41,510 bases of DNA from Micromonospora andamanensis (GCF_016863495.1 NZ_BOOZ01000043.1:1-41510), one strand, 5' to 3'. Shown: positions 23,326 through 32,523, numbered from the stretch's first letter. Numbers and translations: made by a program. Notes: generated by a model not told the origin, from the sequence alone.

Positions 23326-24411
23326 TCACGTCACATCCGCATCCCAGGGCCCGGGCGGTGCCGTCGGACGGCCCACAGCAGTCCGCCGGGCGGCGAGGTG
23401 GTCGGTGACGTAGCGGGCATCCCGGCCGACCCCGCCGACCAGGGAGGAGGCGAAGCCGGACTGGAAGGGCAGTCCGACGAAGTACAAGCCGGGGCAGCCT
23501 GCGACCACGCCACGATGCTGCACCGGACGCCCGTCGTTGAACACCGGGATGCGGATCCAGTGGTAGTCGGGCCGATAGCCGGTACACCACACCACTGCCG
23601 CAACGTCGACCTTTCGGCCATCGGCCAGCAGGGCCCGTCCGCCGTCCGCGTCGATGACCCGGGCTACGCGTACGACGCCGGCCGTGGCAAGGTCCTCCGG
23701 CCGGGTCCGAACCAGCGGGCTACCCCGGCCGGTCGACCGATAGGCGATACGGCGGCCGATGGCGTTGTCTACCGTGAGCAGCCGGTTCAACAGACGGTAG
23801 CGCAGGCCACCGAGCGGCACCGGCAAACGTCCGGTGTCGGCCCCGGCCAGCACTACACGACGGGTGGGAGCGAGGTCCAGCGCGATCTCCGCGCCCGAGT
23901 TTCCGGCGCCGACGACCAGGATCTGCCCGTCGGGCAACTGATCGGGGTTTCGGTAATCGCTGGAGTGCAACTGCGGGACGTCCAACCGTCCAGCGTACGA
24001 CGGTCGGTGGGGAATCATCGTCGGCCCGGTGGCGACCACCACATGGTCAGCCTCCAAGTCGCCGCCGTCCGCTCGAATCGTGAACCGGGTACCGTCCCGC
24101 TTCAGTTCACGAACCCGGCGATCGTGCCGGACCGGCAGCGCGAACCGATTGGCGTACTCGACCAGGTAGTCAGCCATCTCGTCTTTGCTGGGGTAGTGGT
24201 CGGGACGAGCCGGGAACCGGAGACCGGGTAGGTGGTTGAAACGGGCGGGGGTGAACAGGCGCAGTGAGTCCCAACGGCGACGCCAGGTCCAGCCGACCTC
24301 CTCACCGGCGTCGAGGACGACGAAGTCGGCCCCGAGCCGACGCAGGTACTGACCCGCCGCCAAGCCGGCCTGCCCGCCACCGATGATCACCGCACCGAAA
24401 CGTCCCGACAT
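23326..24411 (-). CDS. Flavin-dependent monooxygenase / FAD-NAD(P) oxidoreductase
   Basis: 361 aa from the ATG at 24411. Two dinucleotide-binding sites are clear: the FAD site VIIGGGQAGLAAGQYLRRLG near the N-terminus, and the NAD(P)H site LVVGAGNSGAEIALDLAP near residue 170. Between them are TWRRRWDSLRLFTPARFNHL and FPARPDHYPSKDEMADYLVEY, and later VVWCTGYRPDY and FVGLPFQSGFASSLVGGVG. This is the YhiW/CzcO-type group of single-component flavoprotein monooxygenases. The substrate is unknown. It is divergent from a MerR gene (24483) that probably controls it. Association with the RiPP cluster is doubtful: terminator-like hairpins lie between. Confidence 0.85.
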   Translation of the reverse strand: MSGRFGAVIIGGGQAGLAAGQYLRRLGADFVVLDAGEEVGWTWRRRWDSLRLFTPARFNHLPGLRFPARPDHYPSKDEMADYLVEYANRFALPVRHDRRVRELKRDGTRFTIRADGGDLEADHVVVATGPTMIPHRPSYAGRLDVPQLHSSDYRNPDQLPDGQILVVGAGNSGAEIALDLAPTRRVVLAGADTGRLPVPLGGLRYRLLNRLLTVDNAIGRRIAYRSTGRGSPLVRTRPEDLATAGVVRVARVIDADGGRALLADGRKVDVAAVVWCTGYRPDYHWIRIPVFNDGRPVQHRGVVAGCPGLYFVGLPFQSGFASSLVGGVGRDARYVTDHLAARRTAVGRPTAPPGPWDADVT

Positions 24412-24451
24412 CGAATGTGTCCCTTTCCGTTGCATACGACGAGACGTTGGC

Positions 24452-24471
24452 ACTTCCTGCCGACTTGAAGT
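24452..24471. promoter_or_regulatory. Candidate MerR operator
   Basis: ACTTC (24452-24456) and GAAGT (24467-24471) are inverted around 10 bases, in the 71-base gap between the monooxygenase and MerR starts. MerR regulators usually bind such dyads inside the promoter spacer. Confidence 0.4.
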
Positions 24472-24482
24472 CAAATAGAGCG

Positions 24483-24992
24483 ATGCCGTTGATGTCCATC
24501 GGTCAGACCGCAGCCGCGCTCGGCCTCACCACGTCGACCCTGCGCTACTACGACGAGCGGGGGCTTGTCCCGCCGGCCGAACGGCGAGGTGGGCACCGTA
24601 TGTACGGGACCGAGCAGTTGCGCCGCGCAGCGCTGGTCCAGCTCATGCACGGGTTGGGTATCCCACTGAGCACCGCAGGCGTACTGCTGGACGCTCCGGA
24701 GGAGACATGGCGCACGGTGGTTCGCGACCGGATCGCCGAGGTCGACGACCTCATCGCGCGGGCCCAAGCGGCGAGATGCCTACTCGGTCACGCCCTCGAG
24801 TGTCCGAGCCCTCGGCCCGCGCAGCGGTGTCCGGAACTGATCCATGCACTCGATGAACTGATCGCTGGGACACCCGCGAACCAATTCGCCGCCGCTGACA
24901 CGTGTGGTTGCGGGTCACCTCGTGCCCGCCGCGACGGCCACGCCCGGTCCGACGTCTCGAACGACGGTCCGAGAACCCTCTGGCACTCCTGA
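24483..24992 (+). CDS. MerR-family transcriptional regulator
   Basis: 169 aa from the ATG at 24483 (a second ATG three codons later is possible). Winged helix: MSIGQTAAALGLTTSTLRYY, DERGLVPPAERRGGHRMY, then LRRAALVQLMHGLGIPLSTA, followed by a dimerisation coiled coil (RDRIAEVDDLIARAQAARCL). The C-terminal region has several Cys (LECPSP, RCPELIHAL, DTCGCGS), which might sense redox state or metal, but there is no clean SoxR Fe-S motif. It is divergent from the flavin monooxygenase and likely regulates it. Confidence 0.88.
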   Translation: MPLMSIGQTAAALGLTTSTLRYYDERGLVPPAERRGGHRMYGTEQLRRAALVQLMHGLGIPLSTAGVLLDAPEETWRTVVRDRIAEVDDLIARAQAARCLLGHALECPSPRPAQRCPELIHALDELIAGTPANQFAAADTCGCGSPRARRDGHARSDVSNDGPRTLWHS

Positions 24993-25025
24993 CGACGGGA
25001 TGCTGGCGTCGACGGGAGTGTCGCG

Positions 25026-25044
25026 GTCCGGGTACAGACCCGGG
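25026..25044. terminator. Small hairpin between convergent genes
   Basis: CCGGGT (25028-25033) pairs with ACCCGG (25038-25043) across a 4-base loop, between the convergent MerR and DinB-type genes. Compact and GC-rich, consistent with a bidirectional terminator. Confidence 0.4.
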
Positions 25045-25063
25045 CCCGGCCAACGGACCACTG

Positions 25064-25639
25064 TTACTCGACGGCCGCCTTCGAGATCCACGAGGTACGG
25101 CGAGGACGACCGGGAATATCCGCGCGCCCGGTGGACCACAGCAGTCCGCGGACCGGATCGTCTCCTGGAACATCAGGAAAGAGACGGGAAAGCACAGCCG
25201 CGCACAGATCTTCCGGCGGATGCCAGGTGATCCCGAGCCCTGCGGTGATGTCGAACGTGTGCATCAGGGTCTCGTTCACCCCCAGCGCGGCGAAGCCGCT
25301 CGGGTCGGTCGGCCCCCAATGCCAGGCACGTGCCGAAGGCTCGGATGCGGCCAACACGGTGCTCAACAGTCGGCCGGACGCCGTGACTATGCGCAGTAGG
25401 TCTCCAGCAGACGCATCGTCACGAACCTTGAGGTCGAACGGCAGGTAGGCGTCGTCTGGTCGAGCAGCAACCTGCCCGGCGTATGCCAGCAGGTCATGGG
25501 CTACGTGCGCTGCCGTCGTCCAGCAACTCCAATCCAGTGTGCCGGCTCGGTTCCGCCAGTCCGCTGACTCGTATGGCGTCAGGACGCGCACCATCTCAGT
25601 CACCGCTCGCTGGACATCCTGACCACCCATCGAGTGCAT
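25064..25639 (-). CDS. DinB-like / mycothiol-dependent maleylpyruvate isomerase-type protein
   Basis: 191 aa from the ATG at 25639, with AAAGGGG 9 bases upstream. Four-helix DinB-type fold with the expected metal-binding histidines: DWSCWTTAAHVAHDLLAYAG and ALGVNETLMHTFDITAGLG. The end LLWSTGRADIPGRPRRTSW is typical of actinobacterial TIGR03083-like proteins. Relatives use mycothiol for isomerase or transferase reactions. The true reaction here is unknown. It stands alone, behind a hairpin that ends the beta-helix gene. Confidence 0.8.
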   Translation of the reverse strand: MHSMGGQDVQRAVTEMVRVLTPYESADWRNRAGTLDWSCWTTAAHVAHDLLAYAGQVAARPDDAYLPFDLKVRDDASAGDLLRIVTASGRLLSTVLAASEPSARAWHWGPTDPSGFAALGVNETLMHTFDITAGLGITWHPPEDLCAAVLSRLFPDVPGDDPVRGLLWSTGRADIPGRPRRTSWISKAAVE

Positions 25640-25690
25640 ACAGGTAAGCCCCTTTCAGAGCCGATCGGGTCGTCACACCTCCTGCGGGAC

Positions 25691-25709
25691 CGAACACAGC
25701 TCGTGTTCG
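25691..25709 (-). terminator. Hairpin after beta-helix gene
   Basis: CGAACAC (25691-25697) and GTGTTCG (25703-25709) form a 7-bp stem with a 5-base loop, about 20 bases past the beta-helix protein stop. Its compact shape and place fit a factor-independent terminator without a T run. Confidence 0.55.
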
Positions 25710-25729
25710 CTGAGTGCGGTTCCCCGACG

Positions 25730-26824
25730 CTACCGGGTACAGCCGTTCAAGCCGATGCCGCGATCGTCGCTTGCCTTCAGGCAGACACCGTTCTCGTTGA
25801 CGTTGTTCGTGGCCTGGATGACATCGCCCGCGTCCGACGTGCTGTTGACCCAGCCGTACCGACCCCGCTTGATGACGTTGTCGATCAGCTTCGTGCGCGT
25901 TCCGGCGCCGAGATAGAAGGTGAAACCGCCGCCGACAAGCAGGTTGTCCCGCAGCGTGACACTCTGGTTGCCGCCGTTGGCGTCCTGCAGGAACACGGCG
26001 GCGTTCAAAGCGTCCTTGCCGCACACCTGCCGCCAGGCACCCATGTTGATGTGGTTGTTCAGCAGGGTCAACCTGTCCACCCCGCGCACCTGCATACCGT
26101 CGGCGTGCGCGTCACAAGCAGGCGAGGGCGAGTGGAGGTAGCTGTTGGCGATGGTCACATCGGCCACGCGTATCCCGTCGCGGTCAGAAGTGATGTGAAT
26201 CCCGTCCGCACCGAAGTCGTGGATGTTGGTGTGGCGGATAGTCACCTTCTGGCTGCTGGAGATGGCGACACCGCCCCTGATCGTGCAACTGTCGATCGTC
26301 ACGCCCGAGGCGAGGGCAAGTGTCACTCCCCCGGTGATCTCACAGTTCCGCAACGTCACGTTCTTGCCGGTGAAGGTGTACGAGCCCGCCAGGCGAAAGC
26401 CGTCGATAACCCGGTTGGACGAACTGTCGTAGGTGGGACCGGTCCAGGCTCTGAGGTCGACCCCGGCCCGGTAGCCGGTGTTGCTACTGTTCGGACGCCC
26501 TGCCGTGGACTGCGGCGGCTCCGGATCTGGGCTGGTCGACCGTGGCGCGGGAGATGGGGTCACCGACGGTGAACCCGTTGGTTGGGGCGTGCGGGTCGAC
26601 GTCGTCGATGGTGAATGGCTGGGAGAGTCGAGGACCGGCACCTCGGTACCGCCGACCTCGACAGCCGACCCCGCCGCACTCGAACCGACGGTGCCGTCCA
26701 CACCGATGCCCAGTGTCGAATCCCCGGTCATGCCCGACACGAGAAGGTAGCCTCCTGCCGCCACCGACAAGACGGCGGTGATCGCGGCAGTTCGTCGTCC
26801 GAACTGGACCCGGCGCTCAGCCAT
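25730..26824 (-). CDS. Secreted right-handed parallel beta-helix protein
   Basis: 364 aa from the ATG at 26824, with AAGGA 8 bases before it. N-terminus RRVQFGRRTAAITAVLSVAA is a signal peptide or signal anchor. Residues ~60-115 are a low-complexity Ser/Thr/Pro linker (SPSHSPSTTSTRTPQPTG). The rest is a right-handed beta-helix with regular turns such as NVTLRNCEITGG, GVTIDSCTIRGG, KVTIRHTNIHDFGADGIHIT and SVTLRDNLLVGGG, ending in NGVCLKASDDRG. The fold suits polysaccharide lyases or hydrolases and carbohydrate-binding surface proteins. Catalytic residues cannot be assigned. It likely acts on extracellular glycans. Confidence 0.85.
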   Translation of the reverse strand: MAERRVQFGRRTAAITAVLSVAAGGYLLVSGMTGDSTLGIGVDGTVGSSAAGSAVEVGGTEVPVLDSPSHSPSTTSTRTPQPTGSPSVTPSPAPRSTSPDPEPPQSTAGRPNSSNTGYRAGVDLRAWTGPTYDSSSNRVIDGFRLAGSYTFTGKNVTLRNCEITGGVTLALASGVTIDSCTIRGGVAISSSQKVTIRHTNIHDFGADGIHITSDRDGIRVADVTIANSYLHSPSPACDAHADGMQVRGVDRLTLLNNHINMGAWRQVCGKDALNAAVFLQDANGGNQSVTLRDNLLVGGGFTFYLGAGTRTKLIDNVIKRGRYGWVNSTSDAGDVIQATNNVNENGVCLKASDDRGIGLNGCTR

Positions 26825-27124
26825 GAAAACGTCCTTCACAAGGTGCCCGCCCCTACCGCCGACGGCAGTTTCGCCGCAAGCCCCGGCGTCCGGCCTCGTT
26901 GCGCCACCGTCGCTGTCGGAGACCCGCCCCGGACGGGACGGGTCTCCGCAGCAGCCCTCACAGCTTGCCTCGCCACCAGAAAGGGGTCATCGATCATCCC
27001 TTCCGCGATGCGACCTTCTGCGCCAGGCTTGCAGTGCCCGGTTACACATCAGCTTCGTGTCGCCTACCCGGCAGCGACCCCGTCGCTCGTAGGCCTGGCG
27101 AACTGGTGGCCAGCCAGGCTTAGG
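26825..27124. other. 300-base gap with one hairpin
   Basis: No gene seen. GGAGACCCG (26918-26926) and CGGGTCTCC (26939-26947) form a perfect 9-bp stem around 12 bases, probably a terminator for the minus-strand operon ending at 27125. The part next to 26825 must carry the beta-helix gene promoter. Confidence 0.45.
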
Positions 27125-27607
27125 TCAGCGAATCGGTAGCACCACCTCGGTGACCCAGACGTCCGGGGCGGGCCAGCTCGCCGGGTCGGGCTGCCTGCGC
27201 AGGTCGATCCACTGGTACTCCTCCCACGCCGCGCCCACCTCAGTCAGGTCGTCGCGCCGGACAGCCCCCTGCAACGCCCCATAAGCTTCGTTCAGGCGGT
27301 CGTGGGAGCCCTCGTGCGTCGCGACGAGTGACCGGCCACCTGGAAGTGTGCCGGCCGTCACCCCTCCGATCGTCGGGCTGGCCGGCGGCGCGGTCACCGG
27401 CACTCCGACCTCCATGTCAGTGTCGTCGCCGAAGGTGTGGTATCGCACGTAGGGCGCACCGGCCGGGTCGATGTCCGACTGCCGCAGTGCCGACCACAAC
27501 GCGGTGAGTGCCTCACCTTGCGCGGACATCAGCCGGTCGACGGGCACCACCGTGCGGACCAGCATCACGGGCTGCTCAGGGCGTTGTTCAATTCTCGTCG
27601 TAGTCAC
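27125..27607 (-). CDS. GyrI-like (AraC effector-binding domain) small-molecule-binding protein
   Basis: 160 aa from a GTG at 27607, with GAGAGGA 8 bases upstream. It is a stand-alone GyrI-like/SHS2 domain: VMLVRTVVPVDRLMSAQGEA, YVRYHTFGDDTDMEVGVPVT, GTLPGGRSLVATHEGSHDRL, EEYQWIDLRRQPD and a VTEVVLPIR ending. Such domains bind hydrophobic cations or drugs, and some have hydrolase activity. It is the last gene of a three-gene operon after the AlkD-like gene (15-base gap). A multidrug-binding or sponge role is plausible, not shown. Confidence 0.85.
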   Translation of the reverse strand: MTTTRIEQRPEQPVMLVRTVVPVDRLMSAQGEALTALWSALRQSDIDPAGAPYVRYHTFGDDTDMEVGVPVTAPPASPTIGGVTAGTLPGGRSLVATHEGSHDRLNEAYGALQGAVRRDDLTEVGAAWEEYQWIDLRRQPDPASWPAPDVWVTEVVLPIR

Positions 27608-27622
27608 GTTCGGTTCCTCTCC

Positions 27623-28303
27623 TCAGTTGGTTGTTTTGTTCCCGATGGCCGCTCGCCGGCTCAGGTAGTGGTGCCGCTGTTGTTGCGGAAGCCGTTCAAT
27701 CGCGTAGCGCAACGCGGTGCGCGGCATGGTGGCGGCGTAGGTGTCCAGAAAGGCCAGTAGTTGCTCCGGCGCGCGATTGCCGGCCTCGCGCACCCAACCC
27801 CCGACAGCCTTCTGGACCAGGTCCGCCGTGTCATGGGCGAGGATCTCGGCGATGGCGAAGGTGTCGTCGACCTCACCGTGTCGGATGAAGTGGTACGTCG
27901 CGACGATCGACGTACGGCGCGGCCATTGACTGGCAGATCGCGCCATGGCGTACAAAGGATCGCGTGGCTTGTCGATGAGGTGCCCGCCGACGACCGACGG
28001 CGCGGCCCGGTCGACGAGGTCCCAGTTGTCGATGCGGTCGTGGCGGCGCACGTACAGCTCGAACAGCGCCGCGCGGACGGTGGGCGACGTGCGGCGGCTG
28101 CGGGCCTGCCAGTCCATGATGCTGACCGCGCCGACGCGCAGTGCGTGCGCCTGTTGCTCGAGCAGCGCTTCCACCTCGCTGACCGGCATGGCGACGAACC
28201 GCTTAGCCAGCGCGAAGATATCCCGCATGGGCGGGTCACCGCCGAGCTGATTGAACTGCTCGACGAAGGCGTCGGCCGACGCAGGACCGCTCGAGCCGCT
28301 CAT
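27623..28303 (-). CDS. DNA alkylation repair protein, AlkD family
   Basis: 226 aa from an ATG at 28303 that overlaps the stop of the gene before it (ATGA). HEAT-like repeats with AlkD signatures: MRDIFALAKRFVAMPVSEVE, SIMDWQARSRRTSPTVRAA, HDRIDNWDLVDRAAPSVVGG, RRTSIVATYHFIRHGEVDD, DLVQKAVGGWVREAG. The Trp and Asp of the NWDLVD segment and the Arg in the GWVREAG region correspond to conserved DNA-contact residues of the family. It would release or hold alkylated purines. This is the second AlkD-superfamily gene in the window; it lacks the Ig-like tail of the one at 1693-2844. Confidence 0.88.
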   Translation of the reverse strand: MSGSSGPASADAFVEQFNQLGGDPPMRDIFALAKRFVAMPVSEVEALLEQQAHALRVGAVSIMDWQARSRRTSPTVRAALFELYVRRHDRIDNWDLVDRAAPSVVGGHLIDKPRDPLYAMARSASQWPRRTSIVATYHFIRHGEVDDTFAIAEILAHDTADLVQKAVGGWVREAGNRAPEQLLAFLDTYAATMPRTALRYAIERLPQQQRHHYLSRRAAIGNKTTN

Positions 28304-28893
28304 CGTGACCTGTCCAGCGGGAACACCAGGCGCGTTACCCGGGTGCCCTCGAGGATCTGCGGATCGTGTGCCCAGACCGGTCCGGGCACCTTCTCGAACC
28401 ACCTGACCCCGGTGCCGAGCAGCACCGGCACGAGGTTGACGTGCAGCTCGTCGAGCAGGCCGAGCCGCAGGCACTGCTGGGTGATCGAGGCACTGGCGAC
28501 TCCTACCAGCCGATCACCGGCCGCCTGTCGCGCAGCGGCCACAGCAGCCTCCACCCCGTCGTGCACGAACACAAACGGAGCGTCGGGGGCCAGCCAGTCC
28601 GGGGCGGCCCGGTGCGTGACCACGAAGACCGGGACGCCCATCGGGTGACGGCCGCCCCAGCCGTTTGTCAGATCGAACAGCCGGCGGCCCACCACGAGGG
28701 CACCGACGTCGTTCAGCGCCTGGCGCAGGCGATCTGCGCTCGGGACGGACGTAGGAAAAGTGATGTTTGGATGCGCGGTGGCCGTTTCCACGTCGCCGTT
28801 GCCGTACCATTCGAATAGTTCATCGACGCCATCGGCGGCATCGGCGATGAACCCGTCGATCGACATCGACATGTCGGCGATTACCTTCGTCAT
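28300..28893 (-). CDS. Dihydrofolate reductase-family protein (RibD C-terminal type)
   Basis: 197 aa, starting MTKVIADMSMSIDGFIADA. The DHFR/RibD-C fold is seen in ADMSMSIDGFIA, ALVVGRRLFDLTNGWGG, VPVFVVTHRAAPDW, GVASASITQQCLRLGLLDEL and a VLLGTGVRWFE motif. It would be an NADPH-dependent reductase with unknown substrate; it is not a housekeeping FolA. It is the first gene of an operon with AlkD-like (ATGA overlap) and GyrI-like genes. Confidence 0.88.
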   Translation of the reverse strand: MTKVIADMSMSIDGFIADAADGVDELFEWYGNGDVETATAHPNITFPTSVPSADRLRQALNDVGALVVGRRLFDLTNGWGGRHPMGVPVFVVTHRAAPDWLAPDAPFVFVHDGVEAAVAAARQAAGDRLVGVASASITQQCLRLGLLDELHVNLVPVLLGTGVRWFEKVPGPVWAHDPQILEGTRVTRLVFPLDRSR

Positions 28894-28971
28894 CGCTCAC
28901 CCCTCGGTCAGGCCGGTCGCGATCACCGGCGGCACGTTGGAGCCTGGTACGGGGCGGGCGACGAAACATCA

Positions 28972-29013
28972 GCCACCTGGCCATGACCAGGGGTTAAGGG
29001 CTGGCCAGGTGGC
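28972..29013. promoter_or_regulatory. 11-bp inverted repeat upstream of the LuxR-type regulator
   Basis: GCCACCTGGCC (28972-28982) and GGCCAGGTGGC (29003-29013) are exact complements 20 bases apart, ending 33 bases before the regulator ATG. The spacing suits an operator overlapping the promoter, perhaps for autoregulation, or a 5'-leader stem. Confidence 0.5.
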
Positions 29014-29046
29014 CCGGGCGCACACCGGCAGTTGCATACTGGTCCA

Positions 29047-32000
29047 ATGCCCGAACCGGCCGACGCCTGGGCACCGCAGAACGCGACCGACCGTTTCGGC
29101 GCCGTGGCGGTCGCCTCCACCATTGAACCCACCGTGGCAGGCAGGGCCGCGCAAGATGGGACCGCGGCTGTTTGGCCGGCCGGGTTGCCGATGATCGTGA
29201 ACGCCACCGGAGGTTCGGCCGCCGTCGCTTGGTTCCCGACGTTCGGCGAGGCATTCGACGCACTCCTACCGCTGGCCGACGCACTTCCCTCCGAGGCCGC
29301 ACCCGGCATCGGGCTAGACGTCACGGTGCACCTTGAGCAAGGGAAGCCGCTACCACGACGGGCGACTCGGATCAGCACGATGGCCGCAAGTGGGCAAGTG
29401 TTGGTGTCGGCCGCGGCCGCCCCGTTCGTGCGCGCGGCGCTGCCGGCCGGGTGGCTGCTGCGCGATCTGGGCGTGCGCCAACCGCTCGATCTCGGCGACG
29501 CTGAGCGCGTCTTCGACCTGGTTCGGGAGGGGTGCGAGTCAACGCGGCGGTTGAACGCGCTGGATCCGCAGACGACGGTCCTACCGACGTTCCGGACCAG
29601 CTTCGTCGGGCGTGCGGAGGAGCTGCGTGAATTGACAGGTCTGCTGGTGCGTGACCGGCTGGTCAGCGTCATCGGCACCGGCGGTGTCGGCAAGACCCGC
29701 CTCGCCGCCCGCGCGGCGGCGGACATCGCCGGACTGTGGCCCGACGGCGTGCGGTGGGTCGACCTGAGCGCACAGCCGTCGACCTCGGTGGCCGCTGCGG
29801 TCGCCGCCACGGTCGGGGTGCGCGTACTCGTCGCAGAGCACCCGATCCGATCGCTCACTGCCTGGCTGCGCCCACGGCGCATGCTGCTGGTGCTCGACAA
29901 CTGCGAGCATGTGCTCGAGCCGGTCGCCGACCTGGTCGCCGCCGTCCTGTCCGCGTGTCCGGAAGCCGCCGTACTGACCACCAGCCGGGAGCGGCTGGGC
30001 CTTGCCAACGAAACGGTCTGGACTGTGCCGGCGATGTCACCTGCCGACGGCACCGCGTTGTTCGCCGAGCGGGCTCGCACTGTCCACGCGGCCTTCGCGG
30101 CCGACCACGCACAAGCAGCGAGCATCCGCCGCCTTTGCTCACGCCTGGACGGACTGCCGCTGGCCATCGAGCTCGCCGCCACGTGGGTGCGGTCGACCTC
30201 GCCGGAGCAGATCGAGGCTGCGCTCGACGACCGGTTCGGACTGCTCGTGCGCAGCCCCCGCGGCGTCGCCGGCCGGCACCAGACTCTGCTGGCCTCTATC
30301 GACTGGAGCTACGACCGGCTCAGCGCCGACGAACAGCGCGCGCTGCGCCGGATGGCGGTGTTCGCTGCCACCTTCGACTCGGCCGCGGCGGGCGCGGTGT
30401 GCGTGCCATCCGATGAGACATCCGGCATAGAGCACCTCCTGCACAGCCTCGTCGACAAGTCGCTCGTGATCGCGGAGACGGGTCCGGGCGCCGGCCGGTA
30501 CCGGCTCGCTGAAACCATGCGCGGCTATGCCCACCGGCAGCTACTCGCAGCGGGCGAGTACGCGGAGACCGCCCGCTGTCACCTCGCCTACTTCCTCCGC
30601 TGCGCCCAGCGGGCGTCGCCGCTGCTGGATCGGGACAAAGACACATGGCGGGCGCAGATCGGCACGGATCACGACGAGTACCGAGCCGCGCTGGCGTGGG
30701 GGCTCGAGCAGGACAATCCGGCGCCGGCCGTTCGCCTGGCGGCCGAGTTGGGCTGGTGGTGGCATCTCACCGCGCACGGCACCGAGGGCGCGCGGTTTCT
30801 GCGTCGCGCGCTGGACCGGTGCCCGGCCGACGACCGCCAGCTCCTCGCTCGACTGCTCACCGCCGCCGCGCTCGTCGCGGACACCAACAACCCGGTCGAC
30901 GCGGAGGCGCAGCTTGCGGCGCGCAGCCTCGCGATCGCCGATGAGCTCGCCGACCCCGGGTTGCGCAGCCTACCGGCACTCCTGCTCGCGGTCGGCACCA
31001 TGTACGACGATCTCGACGTCGCACTCGAGCTCGCCATGGCGGCCGAGGATGCCGGAATGGCCGCCGGTGACGGCTTTGTCGTGGACGGCTCGCGTGCTTT
31101 ACAGGGCATCATTCATCACCTGCGGAGCCGCCATGCCACGGCGCGTACGCTGCTGCGGACGGCGATCGACCGCCTCGGCGCCCGCGGTGATCGCGGGGTC
31201 GCGGCGACCGCGATGGGCGTCCTCGCCGCCGACCTCGCCCAGACTGGCGAGTTGACCGAGGCACGCCTGCTCGCCGAGGCAGCCGTCACCGTGGCGGCGC
31301 CGCTGCTCGACCACCACCGAGTCGGCTCGTCCCGCGCGGTGCTCGCGGTGATCCGCGGACTGTCCGGCGATGTCGAGGGCGGGCTCACCCTGTTGGAGCC
31401 CGTCCGTGGCCTGCTCGACGGCACCGCACCCGCCACGTTCGTGCCCTGGCTGGCCGGTGCGCTCGGTGGGCTGCATCTCAGGCGGGGTGACATCGCTCCG
31501 GCAGTGCGGTGGCTGGAGGCGGCTGGGGCCGCACCGGATGCTCGGCACACCCACCTCACAACCCCGACGCTGCCGCAACGGGCGGCAGCGCTGCGGATGG
31601 CCGGCCGCATCACTGAAGCCCGTTACTTCGCCGAGCAGGCGTACGCGTCGGCGCAGCGGCTCGACATTCCGGCGACGCTCGCCGACAGTCTGGAGCAGTT
31701 GGCGTGGCTCGCCGTGGACACGGACGCCGAGGCGGCCACGGACCGTCATCATGAGGCGCTCGCGATCCGCCTCCGGTGCGGGCTGCGCCCAGCATGTCTT
31801 GACAGCCTCGACGGGCTCGCCCATGTCGCCGTCCGGCGTGGGCGCCATGACGTGGCCGCCCAGCTCTCCGCCGCAGGGACCGCTCTGCGCCGCGACCTCG
31901 GCCACCCCCGCTCGGCGGAGCTGCAAACCGTTCACGAACGGGACCGGGCGGTCCTGCACGAGCGCCTCGGCGCCCTGGTCTTCGACGACCTGACGGCAGT

Positions 32001-32307
32001 GGGCGAGCGTATGCCGTTCGACGTTGTCATGGAGTTCGCGAGGCGTGGTCGCGGTCGACGCGACCGGCCGGACGCCGGCTGGGACAGCCTGACACCGACG
32101 GAACTGCGGGTCGTTGAGTTGGCCGTCAAGGGCTTGAACAACCCGCAGATCGCCGGTCAGCTGTTCGTGAGCCGCAGCACTGTCAAGGCGCATCTGGCGC
32201 ACGTCTACGCCAAGTTGGACATCGCGAACCGGACTGAACTGGCGGCTTTGGCAGCACGTCACGAGACCGCGCCTCCTCCGGCACCCGGCGAAGGGCGCCG
32301 TCAGTGA
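29047..32307 (+). CDS. Large ATP-binding LuxR-family transcriptional regulator
   Basis: 1086 aa from the ATG at 29047 (a TTG at 29032 is in frame). The N-terminal ~170 residues look like a decayed adenylate/guanylate cyclase-type domain (RISTMAASGQVLVSAAAAPF, LLRDLGVRQPLDLGDAERVF). Then an NB-ARC/STAND-type ATPase: Walker A IGTGGVGKTRLA (~209-220), Walker B RRMLLVLDNCEH (~278), VLTTSRERLGL. A long helical TPR-like region follows. The C-terminus (~1014-1070) is a LuxR HTH: LTPTELRVVELAVKGLNNPQ, IAGQLFVSRSTVKAHLAHVY. Such regulators integrate ATP and an unknown signal. Targets might include the divergent DHFR-like operon. Confidence 0.9.
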   Translation: MPEPADAWAPQNATDRFGAVAVASTIEPTVAGRAAQDGTAAVWPAGLPMIVNATGGSAAVAWFPTFGEAFDALLPLADALPSEAAPGIGLDVTVHLEQGKPLPRRATRISTMAASGQVLVSAAAAPFVRAALPAGWLLRDLGVRQPLDLGDAERVFDLVREGCESTRRLNALDPQTTVLPTFRTSFVGRAEELRELTGLLVRDRLVSVIGTGGVGKTRLAARAAADIAGLWPDGVRWVDLSAQPSTSVAAAVAATVGVRVLVAEHPIRSLTAWLRPRRMLLVLDNCEHVLEPVADLVAAVLSACPEAAVLTTSRERLGLANETVWTVPAMSPADGTALFAERARTVHAAFAADHAQAASIRRLCSRLDGLPLAIELAATWVRSTSPEQIEAALDDRFGLLVRSPRGVAGRHQTLLASIDWSYDRLSADEQRALRRMAVFAATFDSAAAGAVCVPSDETSGIEHLLHSLVDKSLVIAETGPGAGRYRLAETMRGYAHRQLLAAGEYAETARCHLAYFLRCAQRASPLLDRDKDTWRAQIGTDHDEYRAALAWGLEQDNPAPAVRLAAELGWWWHLTAHGTEGARFLRRALDRCPADDRQLLARLLTAAALVADTNNPVDAEAQLAARSLAIADELADPGLRSLPALLLAVGTMYDDLDVALELAMAAEDAGMAAGDGFVVDGSRALQGIIHHLRSRHATARTLLRTAIDRLGARGDRGVAATAMGVLAADLAQTGELTEARLLAEAAVTVAAPLLDHHRVGSSRAVLAVIRGLSGDVEGGLTLLEPVRGLLDGTAPATFVPWLAGALGGLHLRRGDIAPAVRWLEAAGAAPDARHTHLTTPTLPQRAAALRMAGRITEARYFAEQAYASAQRLDIPATLADSLEQLAWLAVDTDAEAATDRHHEALAIRLRCGLRPACLDSLDGLAHVAVRRGRHDVAAQLSAAGTALRRDLGHPRSAELQTVHERDRAVLHERLGALVFDDLTAVGERMPFDVVMEFARRGRGRRDRPDAGWDSLTPTELRVVELAVKGLNNPQIAGQLFVSRSTVKAHLAHVYAKLDIANRTELAALAARHETAPPPAPGEGRRQ

Positions 32308-32523
32308 AGGCCAGGGAGAGCCTGACGCCGCCATGTCGGGCAGCCGGCGATGAACGTGTCGAACGTCGCAAGGGCGTCGTCAGTGGCCTTCACCTGGACA
32401 TGTTCATCGGCTGATGAGTTCCTGCGGTGAGGGTTTCGTCAGGCGAATGGTTCGTTACGACGCCGGGACGGCATAGATTCGAGGTCCGAGTCGAGGCTAC
32501 GGGAGTTGGGTGTGAGGGACGCG

